A DNA stretch of 64,000 nt from Cervus elaphus (lineage: Eukaryota > Chordata > Mammalia > Artiodactyla > Cervidae): contig NC_057831.1 of NCBI RefSeq assembly GCF_910594005.1, positions 46,334,001 to 46,398,000 on the forward strand. Direction: 5' to 3'. How positions within the stretch are numbered: the first letter of the stretch is position 1; every line of letters begins with the position of its first letter. Positions 35,289 to 46,640 of this stretch are shown here, one piece after another. The position numbers and the translations under genes were made by a program. The notes beneath the pieces were generated by a model, which was not told where the DNA came from, did no database searches, and was given only the letters and a program-made list of their open reading frames with translations.

Positions 35289-36639
35289 TGATCTTTTTTT
35301 TTTTAAATAATGTTTTTGGAATTCTTTATATTTCCATCCTTTGCTACAAACTATTTTGTAATTCTCTGTATTTCTATCCTTTGGTTACCGTTGCAGTGTT
35401 TCTTTTCAGTTTATGGCTTGTCTATTTATTTACTTATGGTGGGCTTAATATTAGTTCTTATAGTTAGTATTGTCAAATTAACTGGGTTTTTCTTTTACTG
35501 TTAAATGCTTTTTGTGTCTTAGTTAAGAAATTCTTGCTCACTCTGATATATAATCCTACACTGTCTTCTCAAAGCTGTGTAATTTGTATTTCAGTTGAGG
35601 ATTTTAATTTGCCAAGAATTGATTTTTGTGTATTTTGTGAGAATCTAGTCTGATTTCCTTTTTTTTTTTTTTCCTGTATGTAGATCCTCAGCCAATTCCA
35701 GAGTCATTTGTTTTATAAGTTTCAGTTTTCCTTACCAATTTGAATTACTCATTCTGCAGTCTATCAAGTGTCTCTATGTGTGTGGATCTGTTTCTGAGCT
35801 CTTTATTTCTTCCACTGATTTGTTTGTCTGCTACCTTGACAATATAGTTTTTTAAGTTACTGTCATCTTAAGTATAGCAGGTTTTCTCATTTTTTCTGTC
35901 CAAATTGGCTGTTCATTGTCATTTTGCATATTCATGTGCATTTTATAATCAACTTGTTCAGCTTTAGGGGAAAAAAAAACTATTGGATTTTGACTGGAAT
36001 TGGATTGATGCTTTCAAATTGATTTGGAGACAGTTGACGTCTTTATAACATTGAGTCTTCCAATCTGAAATTTTGGTATGATATGTCTATTTTAATGGCT
36101 CTCATAATGCTTTATAATTTTTTTCCTTAGAGGTCTTACATGTTGTTGTAATTATTCCTAGGTTCTTTGTTTCATTCTCCCCCTTTAAAAAAAAATATTC
36201 TAGTATCTGTTTTAAAAATGGAATTGTCAGTTCTCATGCTTTAGGATAGCAAATATTATGGATTTATGGTTGTCTTGAGTTAGTTTTTTTTTTGTACCTC
36301 AAGAAGCATTAACTTGTAAATTTTCCCTTTTCCTGGAATTTTTTAGCATGGGTAGGAAAAGGCAGGAGTTAGGCCTTAAATTGGGTTTTGGAAACCCTCT
36401 ATGTATGAGAAATGTGAAAAAACAGAAATTTGACTTTAACCAAATTTCATCAGTTTGAAGTCTCCATCTTGCTCTGTTGTTTATGAGGGTCAACTGAAAT
36501 TGTAATCCCAACTAGGTAACTCCTTGGATAATTTCTTCTTATGAAACTTTCAGCTAGAACATGAGAGCCTAAGGTTCAGACAAATTTTGAATTAGTTTGA
36601 AAAAGTAAGTGAGTCTGCTTTAGACTTTATCCCCTCCTT

Positions 36640-37020
36640 AAAGTAATAGTCTTTTAAGCATTTTTGAGGAATAATTGTCAGACTCACTGTATTATCTGTA
36701 TTGCTGCATAGTACATTACCACAAACTCATCTACTTAAAACGTGAATTTATTATCTTAGAGTTTCTATTGGTCAGGTATCTTGGTGTAGGTTAACTGGAG
36801 TCTCTGCTCAGTCTCCCAAGGTTGAAATCAGTGTTGATTGGGCCATATTCTCATCTGGAGCTTGGAGTCCTCTTTCAGGCTCATTCAGGGTTGGCAGAAT
36901 TCAGGTCCTTGTGGTTATAGTACCAAGGACCTTGATCTCCTGATGTCTTCTGGCCCTTTGTTACTCTCTCCACAGCATGATGGTTTGCGCCTTCTAGGTC
37001 AGTCTTTTTTACATGTCGTG
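36640..37020. mobile_element. Possible old LTR/DNA-type repeat, family unresolved
   Basis: GTACATTACCACAAACTCAT, then TTTATTATCTTAGAGTTTCT and AATTCAGGTCCTTGTGGTTA resemble a common mammalian interspersed repeat that I cannot name with confidence. Confidence 0.45.
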
Positions 37021-37084
37021 TCTCTTTGACCTTTTTTTTTTTTTAATGGGCCTTTTTAATGTGATGAGGTTACTTACTAACACC

Positions 37085-37267
37085 CTTGATTGAAGGCAAG
37101 GGGAGAAGGGGACGCCAGAGGATGAAATGGTTGGATGGCATCACTGACTCAATGGACATGAGTTTGGGTAAACTCTGGGAGTTGGTGATGGACAGGGAGG
37201 CCTGGTGTGTTGCGGTCCATGGGGTCGCAAAGAATCAGACACGACTGAGCGACTGAACTGAACTGAA
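37085..37267 (+). mobile_element. BovB LINE 3' end (~180 bp)
   Basis: TTGATTGAAGGCAAGGGGAG, then GATGGTTGG-type text and CTGAGCGACTGAACTGAACT at the end. Well preserved. Confidence 0.93.
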
Positions 37268-37690
37268 TGTTCAACCAATTTTCCATCCCTGGTATAAACT
37301 CTGCCTTGTCATGATGTATTGTTATCCCCTTTCTGTGGTTTGTTTAATTTGCTAATATTTTTAGATTTTTATGTTTTAAGTGAGGCTGGATTGTAATTTT
37401 CATTTTTAGTACTGTTTTCTTGGCTTTGGTACTAGTGTTAAGCTATCCTCATAAAATGAGTTAAGGAAGTTTCTGTTTTCTTTTTGTGTTAAAAAAGTAG
37501 GGTTCCTTTTTCCTTGATTATTGTTAAAACTCAAAAATGAAAACAACTGGGCTTGGATTTTCTTTGTGGGAAAAATTCTAGGTAGTTTAGTTTTCAGTTC
37601 TTTGAAGACTGTAAGGTTAAAGTAGTGTCTTCCTGTGGTGATAAGCTAGTAGCTAAAAGTGAAAAATTCTGTATTTTTATTTTAGGAGTT
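37268..37690. other. Intron, no recognised element
   Basis: May contain remnants of old antisense L1 (TTTCTTGGCTTTGGTACTAG), but not enough to call. Confidence 0.4.
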
Positions 37691-37692
37691 AT

Positions 37693-38012
37693 TAGGCTTC
37701 CCTGATAGCTCAGTTGGTAAAGAATCTGCCTGCATTGCTGGAGACCCCAGTTCGATTCTTGATTTGGGAAGACCTGCTGGAGAAGGGATAGGCTACCCAC
37801 TCCAGTATCCTTGACTTCCCTTGTGGCCCAGCTGGCAAAGAATCTGCCCTGCAGTGCAGGCAACCGGAATTTGATCCCTGGGTTGGGAAGATCCCCTGGA
37901 GAAGGGAAAAAAGGCTACCCACTCCAGTATTCTGGCTTGGAGAATTCCACAGACTGTATAGTCCATGGGGTTGCAAAGAGTCAGATACGACTGAGCAACT
38001 TTCACTTTCACT
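37693..38012 (+). mobile_element. Double-headed Bov-tA SINE
   Basis: First head GGCTTCCCTGATAGCTCAGT breaking off at CCAGTATCCTTG, second head ACTTCCCTTGTGGCCCAGCT and a full body ending GACTGAGCAACTTTCACTTT. Confidence 0.9.
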
Positions 38013-38037
38013 TTTTAATGTATGTATGTATTTATTT

Positions 38038-38182
38038 AGCTTCCCTGGTATGTCAGTGGTAGAGTCTGCCTGCAGGAGATGTGGGTTTGATCCCTGGGTT
38101 GGGAAGATCCCCTGGAGAAGGAAATGACAACCTGCTCCAGTACTCTTGCCTGGGATATCTCATGGACAGAGAAGCCTGGTGG
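38038..38182 (+). mobile_element. Bov-tA SINE, 3'-shortened
   Basis: GCTTCCCTGGTATGTCAGTG head with a deletion, body GATCCCCTGGAGAAGGAAAT, ending at GAGAAGCCTGGTGG. Confidence 0.88.
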
Positions 38183-38570
38183 TTTTCACTCCAGTTATAT
38201 ATTTATTTAAATTGTGTTATAGATGATCTACAGTGTGTTAGTTTCAGATGTTTGAAAGTGAAAGTGTTAGTTGCTCAGTCTTGTCCAACTCTTTGCGACC
38301 CCATGGACAGACCCCATCTGTACCCCACCAGATATAGAGCAAAGTGATTCAGTTACACACACACACAGAGTAGGTCTTTAATGATTGTCTCTTTTATATA
38401 TAGTAGTGTGTATATGTTAATCCCAAACCCCTGCTCTATCTGTTCCCCCCTTCACCTTTGATAAACATGTTTGTTTACTTTGTGGGTCTAGTTCTGTCTT
38501 ATAAATAAGTTTTTATAAGAATCTTTTTTAATAAGAATCATTTTTGAAGATTCTTTTTTTAGATTCAACA
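38183..38570 (-). mobile_element. L1 3' end fragment (antisense) with a Bov-A piece inside
   Basis: GTGTGTTAGTTTCAGATG, then AGAGCAAAGTGATTCAGTTA and TAGTGTGTATATGTTAATCC are the reverse of an L1 3' region. A Bov-A fragment (GAAAGTGAAAGTGTTAGTTG...) occupies about 38255-38312. Confidence 0.7.
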
Positions 38571-39012
38571 TTGTTTGATTAGTATTTTTTACTGAATGGT
38601 TTGAGATGAGCTATTTTGTATCCATTTTTTGAGGTATTGCTTGCATGCTTTTTTCTGTAAGTAACAGTTATATTAAATAAAATTAACATTAAAAGTGATT
38701 ATCTAGTATATTGTGCTTTAATACAGTTTAGATTTGTGTTTTAAGCTTCTTAAATTTGTAAGCTTTCTAAATAATGAATCTTCAAGGAATCTTTAGAGGA
38801 CTTTGAGCTAGATATCTAGCTTCAGCTTATTCCTCTGCTGCTTACAGTCATTGAGTATATCTCTTACTTTTGGGGCTTCAGACTTCTCATTTGTAAAACA
38901 TACCTACTTATGAGGAAAAACTGAGAAGTGCTTTATAACCATACACTATAATATATATATGTGAGAAGTTTAAAAGATCATGAATATAGATAATGTGTTC
39001 AAAGAGAGATGT
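38571..39012. other. Intron, no recognised element
   Basis: AT-rich; nothing identified. Confidence 0.45.
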
Positions 39013-39429
39013 GAGAAGGAAACTTTTTACAGAGGTATAGTTGATGTACAATATTGTATGTTACAGGTGTGCAACATAGTGATTCACAGTTCTTAAAAGT
39101 TACACTCCATTTATAGTTATTATGAAATACTATTTTCCCTGTGTTGTGCAATATATCCTTGTAGCATATTTATTTAATGCATAATAGTTTGTACTGCTAA
39201 AACCCTACCCCTGTCTTGGCCTTACCACCTTCTTCCCACTGGTAACTACTGTTTGTTCTTTGTAACTGTGAGTCTGTTTCTTTTTGCTATATTCACTAGT
39301 TTGTTGTATTTTAAAATTCCACACAGAAGTGGTATCATATAGTATTTGTCTTTCTCTGTATGACTTATTTAACTCAGCATAATACCCTTCAAGTCCATCC
39401 ATTTCACTCTTTTATAGCTGAGTATTATT

Positions 39430-39475
39430 CCATTTTATGTGTATATATATGTGTGTGTGTGTGTATACACACATA
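39430..39475. repeat. (TATG/TG)n-(AC)n microsatellite within L1
   Basis: GTGTATATATATGTGTGTGT leads into TATACACACAT. It lies at the same L1 position as the TGTA run at 9545. Confidence 0.85.
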
Positions 39476-40797
39476 CCATATCTTCATTATCCTTTCATCT
39501 GTTGATGAATGCTTAAGTTACTTACATATCTTGAAAATTGTAAAAATGCTGCTATGAACATTGGTGTGCATGTATTTTTTTGAATTAGTGTTCTGATTTT
39601 TTAAAATTTTTTTTGGATATATACACAGTAATGGAATTCCTGGGTTGAATGGTAGTTCTATATTTAGTTTTTAGAGAACCTTCCATACTGTTTTCCACAG
39701 TGGCTGCTCCAGTTTACATTCCCACCAACAGTGTGGGAAGGTTTCTTTTTCTCCACGTCTTCACTAACATTTGTTATTTGTGTTCTTTTTGATGACAGGC
39801 ATTCTGACAGGTGTGTGGTGATATCTCATTATGATTTTTATTTGCATTCTCTGAGTTTTACTGGCAGTGAGCATCTTTTCATGTGCCTTTTGGCCATTTG
39901 CATTTCCTCTTTGAAAAAATGTCTATTAGATTCTGCTCATTTTTCATTTGGGTTATTTTATTTTTTATATTGAGTTGTGTGAGCTGTTTATACATTTTTC
40001 ATATTAACTCCTTTATTGGCAATATCATTTGCAAATATTTTCTCCCTTTCAGCTGGTTGTCTTTTTGTTTTGTCAGTGGTTTCCCTTGCTGGACAAAAGC
40101 TTTTAAGTTTAATTAGGTCTTGTTTGATTATTTTGGTTTTATATCTTTTCCTTTAGGATACAGAACCAAAAATTATTGCTGTGATTTATGTCATAGAGTA
40201 TTCCATTTATGTTTTCTTCTAGCAGTTTTATGGTTTTGTCTTACAAGTAGGTCTTTAATCCATTTTGAGTTTCTTTTTGTGTGTAGTGTTAGCAGATGTT
40301 CTAATTTCAACCTTTTACAAGTAGCTGTCCAGTTTTCACAGCACCGTTTATTGGAGAGACTGTCTTTATACGTCGTTTATCCTTGACTCTGAGTTTATTT
40401 CTGGGCTCTCTATTCTGTTTCACTGATCGTCTCTGTGTCTGTTTTGGCGTCAGTACCATACAGTTTTGATTACTGTAGCTTTGTAGTATAACCTGAAGTC
40501 AGGGAGCATGGTTCTTCCAGCTCTGTTCTTCTTTCTCAAGATTTTTTTGGCTATTTGGGGTCTTTCGTGTGTCCATATAAATTTTAAAAGTATTTGTTTT
40601 AGTTCTGTGAAAAATGCCCTTGATATTTTAATAGAGATGGCATTGAATCTGTAGATTGCTTTGGATAATATCGTCATTTTAACGACATTAATTCTTCAGC
40701 CCATGAACATGGTATATTTTTCCTCCTGTTTGTGTTGTCTTCATTTTCTTTCATCAGTGTCTTATTATAGTTTTCTGAGTATGTCTTTTACCTCCTT

Positions 40798-41011
40798 GAA
40801 AGTGAAAGTGAAGTTACTCAGCCATGTTTGACTCTTTGTGACCCCATGGACTGTAGCCTACCAGGCTCCTCCTTCCTTGGAATTTTCCAGGCAAGAATAC
40901 TGGAGTGGGTTGCCAAATCCTTCCCCAGGAGATGTTCCCAACTCAGGGATTGAACCTGGGTCTCCCACATTGTAGGCACATGCTTTCCTGTCTGAGCCAC
41001 CAGGAAAGTCC
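40798..41011 (-). mobile_element. Bov-tA SINE nested in L1
   Basis: The reverse complement starts GGACTTTCCTGGTGGCTCAG and ends with a CACTTTCACTTTC tail. TSD TTTACCTCCTT is perfect at 40787-40797 and 41012-41022, so it is younger than the host L1. Confidence 0.94.
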
Positions 41012-41790
41012 TTTACCTCCTTAGGTAGCTTTATTCCTAGATAGTTTATTATTTTTGATGGGTTTGTTTCCTTAATTTCTCTTCTGATCGTATTTTGTTA
41101 GTGTTAAGAAATGTAAGATTTCTGTATATTAATTTTGTATCCTGCAACTTTACTAAATTCATTGATGAGCTTTAGTAGCTTTTTGGTGGTATTTTTAGGA
41201 TTTTCTACTTAAAGTATCATGTCATCTGCAAACAGTGATAGTTTTACCTCTTTCCTTCTAGTTTGGATTCCTTTTATTTCTTTTTCTTTTCTGGCCACTG
41301 TGGCTAAGACTTCCAGTATCATGTTGAATAAAAGTGGTGAAAGTGGGCATCCTTGTCTTATTCTAGATCTTAGAGGAAATGCTTTCAGTTTTTCACCATG
41401 AGAATGTTGTTAGCTGTGTGTTTGTCATACATAGTCTTGATTATATTGAGACATGTTCCTTCCATGCCTGCTCTTTGAAAAGTTTTTTTTTTTTAAATCA
41501 TAAATGGATGTTGAATTTTGTCAGAAACTTTCTGTGTCTATTGAGATGATCATGTGGTTTTTATTCTTAAGTTTGTTAATGTGGTGTATCACATTGATAA
41601 TCTTCAGTTATTGAAAAATCCTTGCATCTCTGGGATAAATCCCACTTGACAATGGTATGATCCTTTTAATGTATTGTTGGTTTCAGTTTGCTAGTATTTT
41701 GTTGAGGATTTTTGTATCTTTGTTCATTAGTGATATTGGTGTGTACTTTTCATTTTTGTGTGTGCTGTCTCTGTGTGATTTTGGTTAAAA

Positions 41791-42368
41791 AAGTAACCTT
41801 TGAGATCTGGTTGAATCCCTCCATTTTGTAGATAATAGAAGCTACTAGAGGATGTATAGAGCTGTCTGCATGGCCTGGGCTTCCTGTTTCCCAAATTATT
41901 GGCTTTTCCTATTTTTGTCTTCCTTCAAATTAAATACTGGGTACTTGAGAGAGACTGACTTCTTTAGGCACATAGATGACTGTATCATTCCTAAGAGGTC
42001 AGGTAGAAAAGTACACATGATATTAGGGAGAAAAAGGAATGTTAAGACTTTAGTTTCTTAAGTTACAAGTAATTAAAACTGCTTCAGAGAAGTTATTGAT
42101 CTTTTTTTTTTTTCCACCACAGTTTAGACAAAGAGAACCTTGTTATACTTTTCAGGGATTAAAATGGATGTAATTTAGTAAGAAGTAAAGCTCTGTGTGG
42201 TTGCTGCATAACTTTGTACTTGAAATTCAGTTGAAATTTTACTTAAAAAACCATTACTTCAGAATAATTTTAGTAAAAGTTTACCTTATGTTTAATATGA
42301 CTTTCAAATCAGTTGTGTTTATAAGAGAGAGTTTCTCGAAATCTAATTCATCTACTTGATTCGTTATT
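41791..42368. other. Intron, no recognised element
   Basis: AT-rich; nothing identified. Confidence 0.5.
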
Positions 42369-42378
42369 CTCACTAAAT

Positions 42379-42601
42379 GTGCTTGTGCTAAGTTGCTTTA
42401 GTCATGTCCAACTCTTTGCAACCCCACGGACTGTAGCCCACCAAGCTCCCCTGTCCATGGGATTCTCTAGGCAAAAATACTGGAGTGGGTTGCTGTGCCC
42501 TCCTCCAGGGGATCTTCCCAACCCAGGGATCGAACTTGTGTATCTTACATCTCCTGCGTTGGTAGGTGGGTTCTTTACCACTAGCTCCACCTGGAAAGCC
42601 C
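42379..42601 (-). mobile_element. Bov-tA SINE variant
   Basis: Minus strand: GGCTTTCCAGGTGGAGCTAG head, an extra TAAGATACACAAG segment near box B, and a GGAGGGCACAGCAACCCACT body. The TSD CTCACTAAAT is perfect at 42369-42378 and 42602-42611. Confidence 0.92.
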
Positions 42602-42717
42602 CTCACTAAATACAGTCTTGAAGAAAATTGTTTCCTTCAAATTTAAGTTGAAACTGGTAGTGGGAAGGGTTATTATTTGAGTTTTGAAGATTCTGTGTAT
42701 TGTATCCTGTTCGTGGG

Positions 42718-42921
42718 CTTCCCTTTAATGGTAAAGAATCCATCTGCCAATGCAGGAGACATGGGTTCCATCTCTGGCTTGGGAAGATCCACTGGAGGAT
42801 GTAATGGTAACCCACTCCAGTATTCTTGGTGGGGAAATTCCACGGACAGAGGAGCCTGGTGGGCTGTAGTCCACAGGGTCACAAACGAGTTAGACACAGC
42901 TCACCAACTAAACAACAACGA
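42718..42921 (+). mobile_element. Bov-tA SINE
   Basis: CTTCCCTTTAATGGTAAAG head with a deletion, then body and a (CAA)n tail. TSDs ATCCTGTTCGTGGG (42704-42717) and ATCCTGTTTGTGGG (about 42925-42938) differ at one base. Confidence 0.9.
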
Positions 42922-43045
42922 CAGCATCCTGTTTGTGGGGGCTTTTTCCTCCCACTTTCTCACTGCTGCAGTAACCGAAGACCCCAGACCAGCCTGCTCT
43001 CCAGTCCTCCAGCTTAACCTTCTCTTGCCCCTCTCGCTCTTTGTG

Positions 43046-43275
43046 CGTGCATGCTAAGTTGCTTCAGTCGTGGCGGACTGTTTGCAGCCCTATGAACTGT
43101 AGCCCTGTAGCCAGGCTCCTCTGTCCATGGCGATTCTCCAGGCAAGAATACTGGAGTGGGTTGCCGTGCTCTCCTCCAGGGCATCTTCCTGACCCAGGGA
43201 TTGAAGTCACATCTCTTAAGTCTCCTGCATTGGCAGGCAGGTTCTTTACCACTAGCGCCACTTGGGAAACCCCTC
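43046..43275 (-). mobile_element. Bov-tA SINE variant
   Basis: Similar to the copy at 42379: an extra segment near box B (AAGTCACATCTCTTAAGTCT on +) and a GCCGTGCTCTCCTCCAGG body. These two belong to one subfamily. Confidence 0.9.
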
Positions 43276-43617
43276 TCCTTCCTTAGTGTAGCACATATTT
43301 CAGTTGCTAATTATTATTTCCGGTTCCTGCTATCTGTTCTTGTTTGAGAATTTCCTCTTCCCTTCCTTTTTTACCCCTCCTTTCCCAGGAAGTTTATTAC
43401 TTGTGAAATGATGAGCCACATGGGGTCTTATTAATGGGAGGAGCCCAGGTTTGCTAAGGCAACTTTAAAATCCCAAATGTCTTGTAGAAAATATGTGGCC
43501 CATATTTTAAATGAATTACATGCTAGATTTGTTAATAGTTATTTTGAGTAAATATTTTCTAGAAACTGAGGCTGTGTTGCTTTTGTATGAATAGAAATTA
43601 CTCTGAAGAGTCAGGTA

Positions 43618-43818
43618 TAGTTGCTTAGTTGTGTCCGACTCTTTGCAACCCTGTGGATGGTATCCTGCCAGTCTTCTGTGACCATGGAATTCACCAGGCA
43701 AGAATACTGGAGTGGGTTGCCATTTTCTTCTGCAGGGGATCTTTCTGACCCACGGATCAAACCCGAGTCTCCCACATTCCAGGGAGATTCTTTACTGTCT
43801 GAGCCACCGGAAAGCCCC
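43618..43818 (-). mobile_element. Bov-tA SINE
   Basis: Minus strand GGCTTTCCGGTGGCTCAGA head and full body. Flanks CTGAAGAGT and CTGAGGAGT (about 43602 and 43817) may be a decayed TSD. Confidence 0.92.
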
Positions 43819-44128
43819 TGAGGAGTTAATAAGGATTTATATAAAGTTAATGGTAATTTTGTTTAAAGTAACTTTGATTTAAAGTTGAAGGTGGCATTTA
43901 ATACAGCTTGTGACTTCTTTGTTCTGAAAAACAAGACATTTTATTCAAATAAAACTCATTACATACATCCTGTCACAAAGGTAGTGCTTATACCTCCACA
44001 GAGAAGGTTTAGTTCCTTTATGTAATAAATGTGAGTTTCTTTGTAGGTTTTATGAGTGTTATTAGCGGCACTGTAGTTCTCCAAGTTTACTGAAGTGAAG
44101 TATTGCTTTTCAATTGTATTTTTCAGTG

Positions 44129-44270
44129 CTACTCATAAGAAGTCATGAGGATGAGTATTTTATGCTAATTTTGCAGCTAGGGAAACTAAGAACCAGAGAT
44201 GTTGAGGTTTGCTGAAGGTTACATGGTTACTGTAATAAAATTGAAATTATGGCTTATGTCTGATGCTGAA
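44129..44270 (-). mobile_element. MIR-like SINE, diverged
   Basis: GCAGCTAGGGAAACTAAGAA, then CAGAGATGTTGAGGTTTGCT and GAAGGTTACATGGTTACT, resemble reverse MIR. Confidence 0.55.
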
Positions 44271-44384
44271 GTTGAAGGTATTGTGATTATTTAGGCAATT
44301 TTGGCATTGATAGGTAGACTACTACTTGTAATTATAATCATTATGTATAAAAATGCTATAAGAGTGAAGAATAGGAAGTACCTG

Positions 44385-44697
44385 TTACGAGTCAGGAAGT
44401 CTTTATAGAGGGAGTTAACCCCTGGTGAAGAGATTCTTCAGGGATCAGAATGTGTCTTGTATTTCCTGTTGCAGAGATTGGGCTTTACTCTGTGGGAGAC
44501 TGGGAAGTACTGAAGGATTTCAACAGGAGGGGAAGATGTGACCATCATCTTATCCTAAAGATATGGTGACCATAAAGGGGGATACATTTGTAGTTTGGTG
44601 GTCCTGGAGATAGGGAGACTACATTACAAGAAGGCTGTGGGGCGAAGCACTGAGGTTCTCTTTGATGGCAGTGATGGAGAGGTAGAGAGGCTGAAGC
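44385..44697 (-). mobile_element. L2-like repeat
   Basis: TTGGGCTTTACTCTGTGGGA, AAGGATTTCAACAGGAGGGG and GATAGGGAGACTACATTACA follow antisense L2-like order. It continues a little past the 44-bp insertion at 44713. Confidence 0.6.
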
Positions 44698-44712
44698 TGG
44701 ATTTGAGCTTTT

Positions 44713-44756
44713 TTTTTTTTAAATTATTTTTTTTTGAAAGATAATTGCTTTACAGA
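44713..44756 (-). mobile_element. Ultra-short L1 tail insertion (44 bp)
   Basis: A T/A-rich stretch ending GAAAGATAATTGCTTTACAG lies between perfect 15-bp repeats TGGATTTGAGCTTTT at 44698-44712 and 44757-44771. The sequence matches the very end of a ruminant L1 in reverse. Confidence 0.87.
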
Positions 44757-44789
44757 TGGATTTGAGCTTTTGATAGTCTGACGACATAC

Positions 44790-46060
44790 AGTTGTTGTTC
44801 ACACGTATTCCACTCCCCCTGTCACCACCAGTGTCAAAAATAGAGCTAAAAGTTTGTGTTTAGAAAACTGACCCAGTTCTGCAATCTTCAGATTGCTAAT
44901 TTACAAAGAGCCTTGCTCTAAATTGTTAAGAGTATAGCTACATTTAGGATAGAAATCGTTTTTTAGTGACAAATCTGTTTCTTTGGATGAAAGCTAAATT
45001 TATGCCTGGATTATGGTAATAGTGTAAATAAGACTTTTCCACGTAAGATATAGACAGTCATTTCAGGAAGCAAAGCTCACGTTACTTAAAGTGATCAGTA
45101 TTATTTTATGAAAGGCTTCTTTATTCCCTTCTAGATCATTTCTTAGAAATATCTGGTTGAGTTCTGTAGGCAGGAAGAATGCAGTAATTGTCCATCTTTT
45201 TGACATCATATCCTTCTAAGCCAGATTCTACTTAATCGATGCCACCCTGCATCTTGTCCTTTCTTCCTGTCCTTAAGTGCAAGGGACCTGTTGCAGTGTT
45301 CCAATCTGTCATGTGGTGGAGTTTTCTTAGATTTTCTGTCAGAACAGTCTTCCTGTTGTTAATTGTGCCAAAAAAAAAAAAAAAAAAGGTTTATATGAGC
45401 TTAGTTTTTAGTCTCTAATCATTCAGAAATTTAGTTTATTCATCTAGATGTGTCTTTCTGTAAAATTATGAAGTACAGAGGAAAATCATCGTTAGCTTTA
45501 TGCTTGATAATCAATAAAGTCTTTTATGTAATGAAGGCTGCATACCATAGTGGAATTAAATGAAAGTTCTAGGAATTAATACAATTTATCTTTTAAATAT
45601 GTATGTAATCTGCCTCATTCTATCTCACCTTATTAGCACAACCTTAGTTTAGACCTTATGGCTTGAGATAATAAAATAACTTGTCTCTCTGCCTCTAATT
45701 GGTTGTCCTTACATCCGCATACTGGAGCTACCTGCATATTCTATTCCAAACATAAATCTGACACCATCCCACTCGTGTCTCCATGAATTTCTCATTGCTG
45801 TTGTGTTCGCTAAACTTTTGAAGTTGTGGCGTAACTAGAGTGGTTTCTTGAATATTTAATTTCCATGAAATCTTGCTGTCTCTGACAGCTTTACACACAC
45901 CCCCCACATATTTAATTTTTTGTAAAATATTTTAATGTAGATGTTTCTTTTCATGTTTTAAGTACTATTTACTTAATTACTTATTGGTAGTATTTATTAA
46001 AATACTTAATACAGGTTAATGTTAGTTGAGACAGGAGTATAAAATTATGAAAAGACAGAA
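44790..46060. other. Intron, mostly unrecognised
   Basis: An A-run lies at 45370-45387 and a weak L2-like piece at 45690-45830. Nothing else identified. Confidence 0.4.
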
Positions 46061-46072
46061 AATAGGACACAT

Positions 46073-46640
46073 CAGTTCAGTTCAGTCACTCAGTTGTGTC
46101 CGACTCTTTGTGACCCCATGAATCGCAGCATACCAGGCTTCCCATCACCAACTCCCGGAGTTCCCTCAAACCCATGTCCATCGAGTCAGTGATGCCATCC
46201 AGCCATCTCATCCTCTGTCGTCCCCTTCTCCTCCTGCCCCCAATCCCTCCCAGCATCAGGGTCTTTTCCAATGAGTCAACTCTTCGCATGAGGTGGTCAA
46301 AGTATTGGAGTTTCAGCTTCAGTATCAGTCCTTCCAATGAACACCCAGAACTGATCTTCTTTAGGATGGACTGGTTGGATCTCCTTGCAGTCCAAGGGAC
46401 TCTCAAGAGTCTTCTCCAACACCACAGTTCAAAAGCATCAATTTTTCGGTGCTCAGCTTTCTTCACAGTCCAACTCTCACATCCATACCTGACCACTGGA
46501 AAAACCATAGCCTTGACCAGATCGACCTTTGTTGGCAAAATAATATCTCTGCTTTTTAATATGCTGTCTAGATTGGTCATAACTTTCCTTTCAAGGAGTA
46601 AGCGTCTTTTAATTTCGTGGCTGCAGTCACCATCTGCAGC
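46073..46640 (-). mobile_element. BovB LINE 3' part (568 bp)
   Basis: Starts CAGTTCAGTTCAGTCACTCA and ends within the C-terminal coding region at CATCTGCAGC. The TSD AATAGGACACAT is perfect at 46061-46072 and 46641-46652. The minus-strand frame is open across the whole insertion (peptide includes SCEL-type CESWTVKKAEH and GRRRRGRQRMRWLDG), so this copy is young or well preserved, though severely truncated. Confidence 0.96.

Larger units (their letters stand above)
34400..36240 (-). mobile_element. Old L1M-type LINE (antisense), with two later insertions
   Basis: TTTGTGAACAGTGCTTCTGT, then TTCTGTTGGGTTGATC and AATTCTTTATATTTCCATCC, are antisense L1 ORF2 features, much diverged. It is interrupted by a Bov-tA (34912-35112) and a GC-rich insertion (35198-35304). 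Confidence 0.65.
39013..41790 (-). mobile_element. L1 LINE, 5'-truncated, antisense (~2.6 kb without SINE)
   Basis: The reverse of L1 ORF2 is clear. On the minus strand at 40677-40450 the peptide includes KAIYRFNAISIKI, KFIWTHERPQIAK and LPDFRLYYKATVIKT, typical of the L1 ORF2 C-terminal part. The text continues to TTGATAATCTTCAGTTATTG and TGATATTGGTGTGT near 41740. Several frameshifts and stops are present, and a Bov-tA split it at 40798. Confidence 0.9.

Noticed and set aside
34942..35310. 122-codon open frame on + strand
   Set aside because: It runs through an antisense Bov-tA, old L1 and a T28/GC-rich insertion; the Phe run and Ala run are artefacts of the poly-T and GCC repeats.
40450..40677. 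75-codon minus-strand frame looking like a conserved protein
   Set aside because: It is the L1 ORF2 C-terminal segment, not a host gene.
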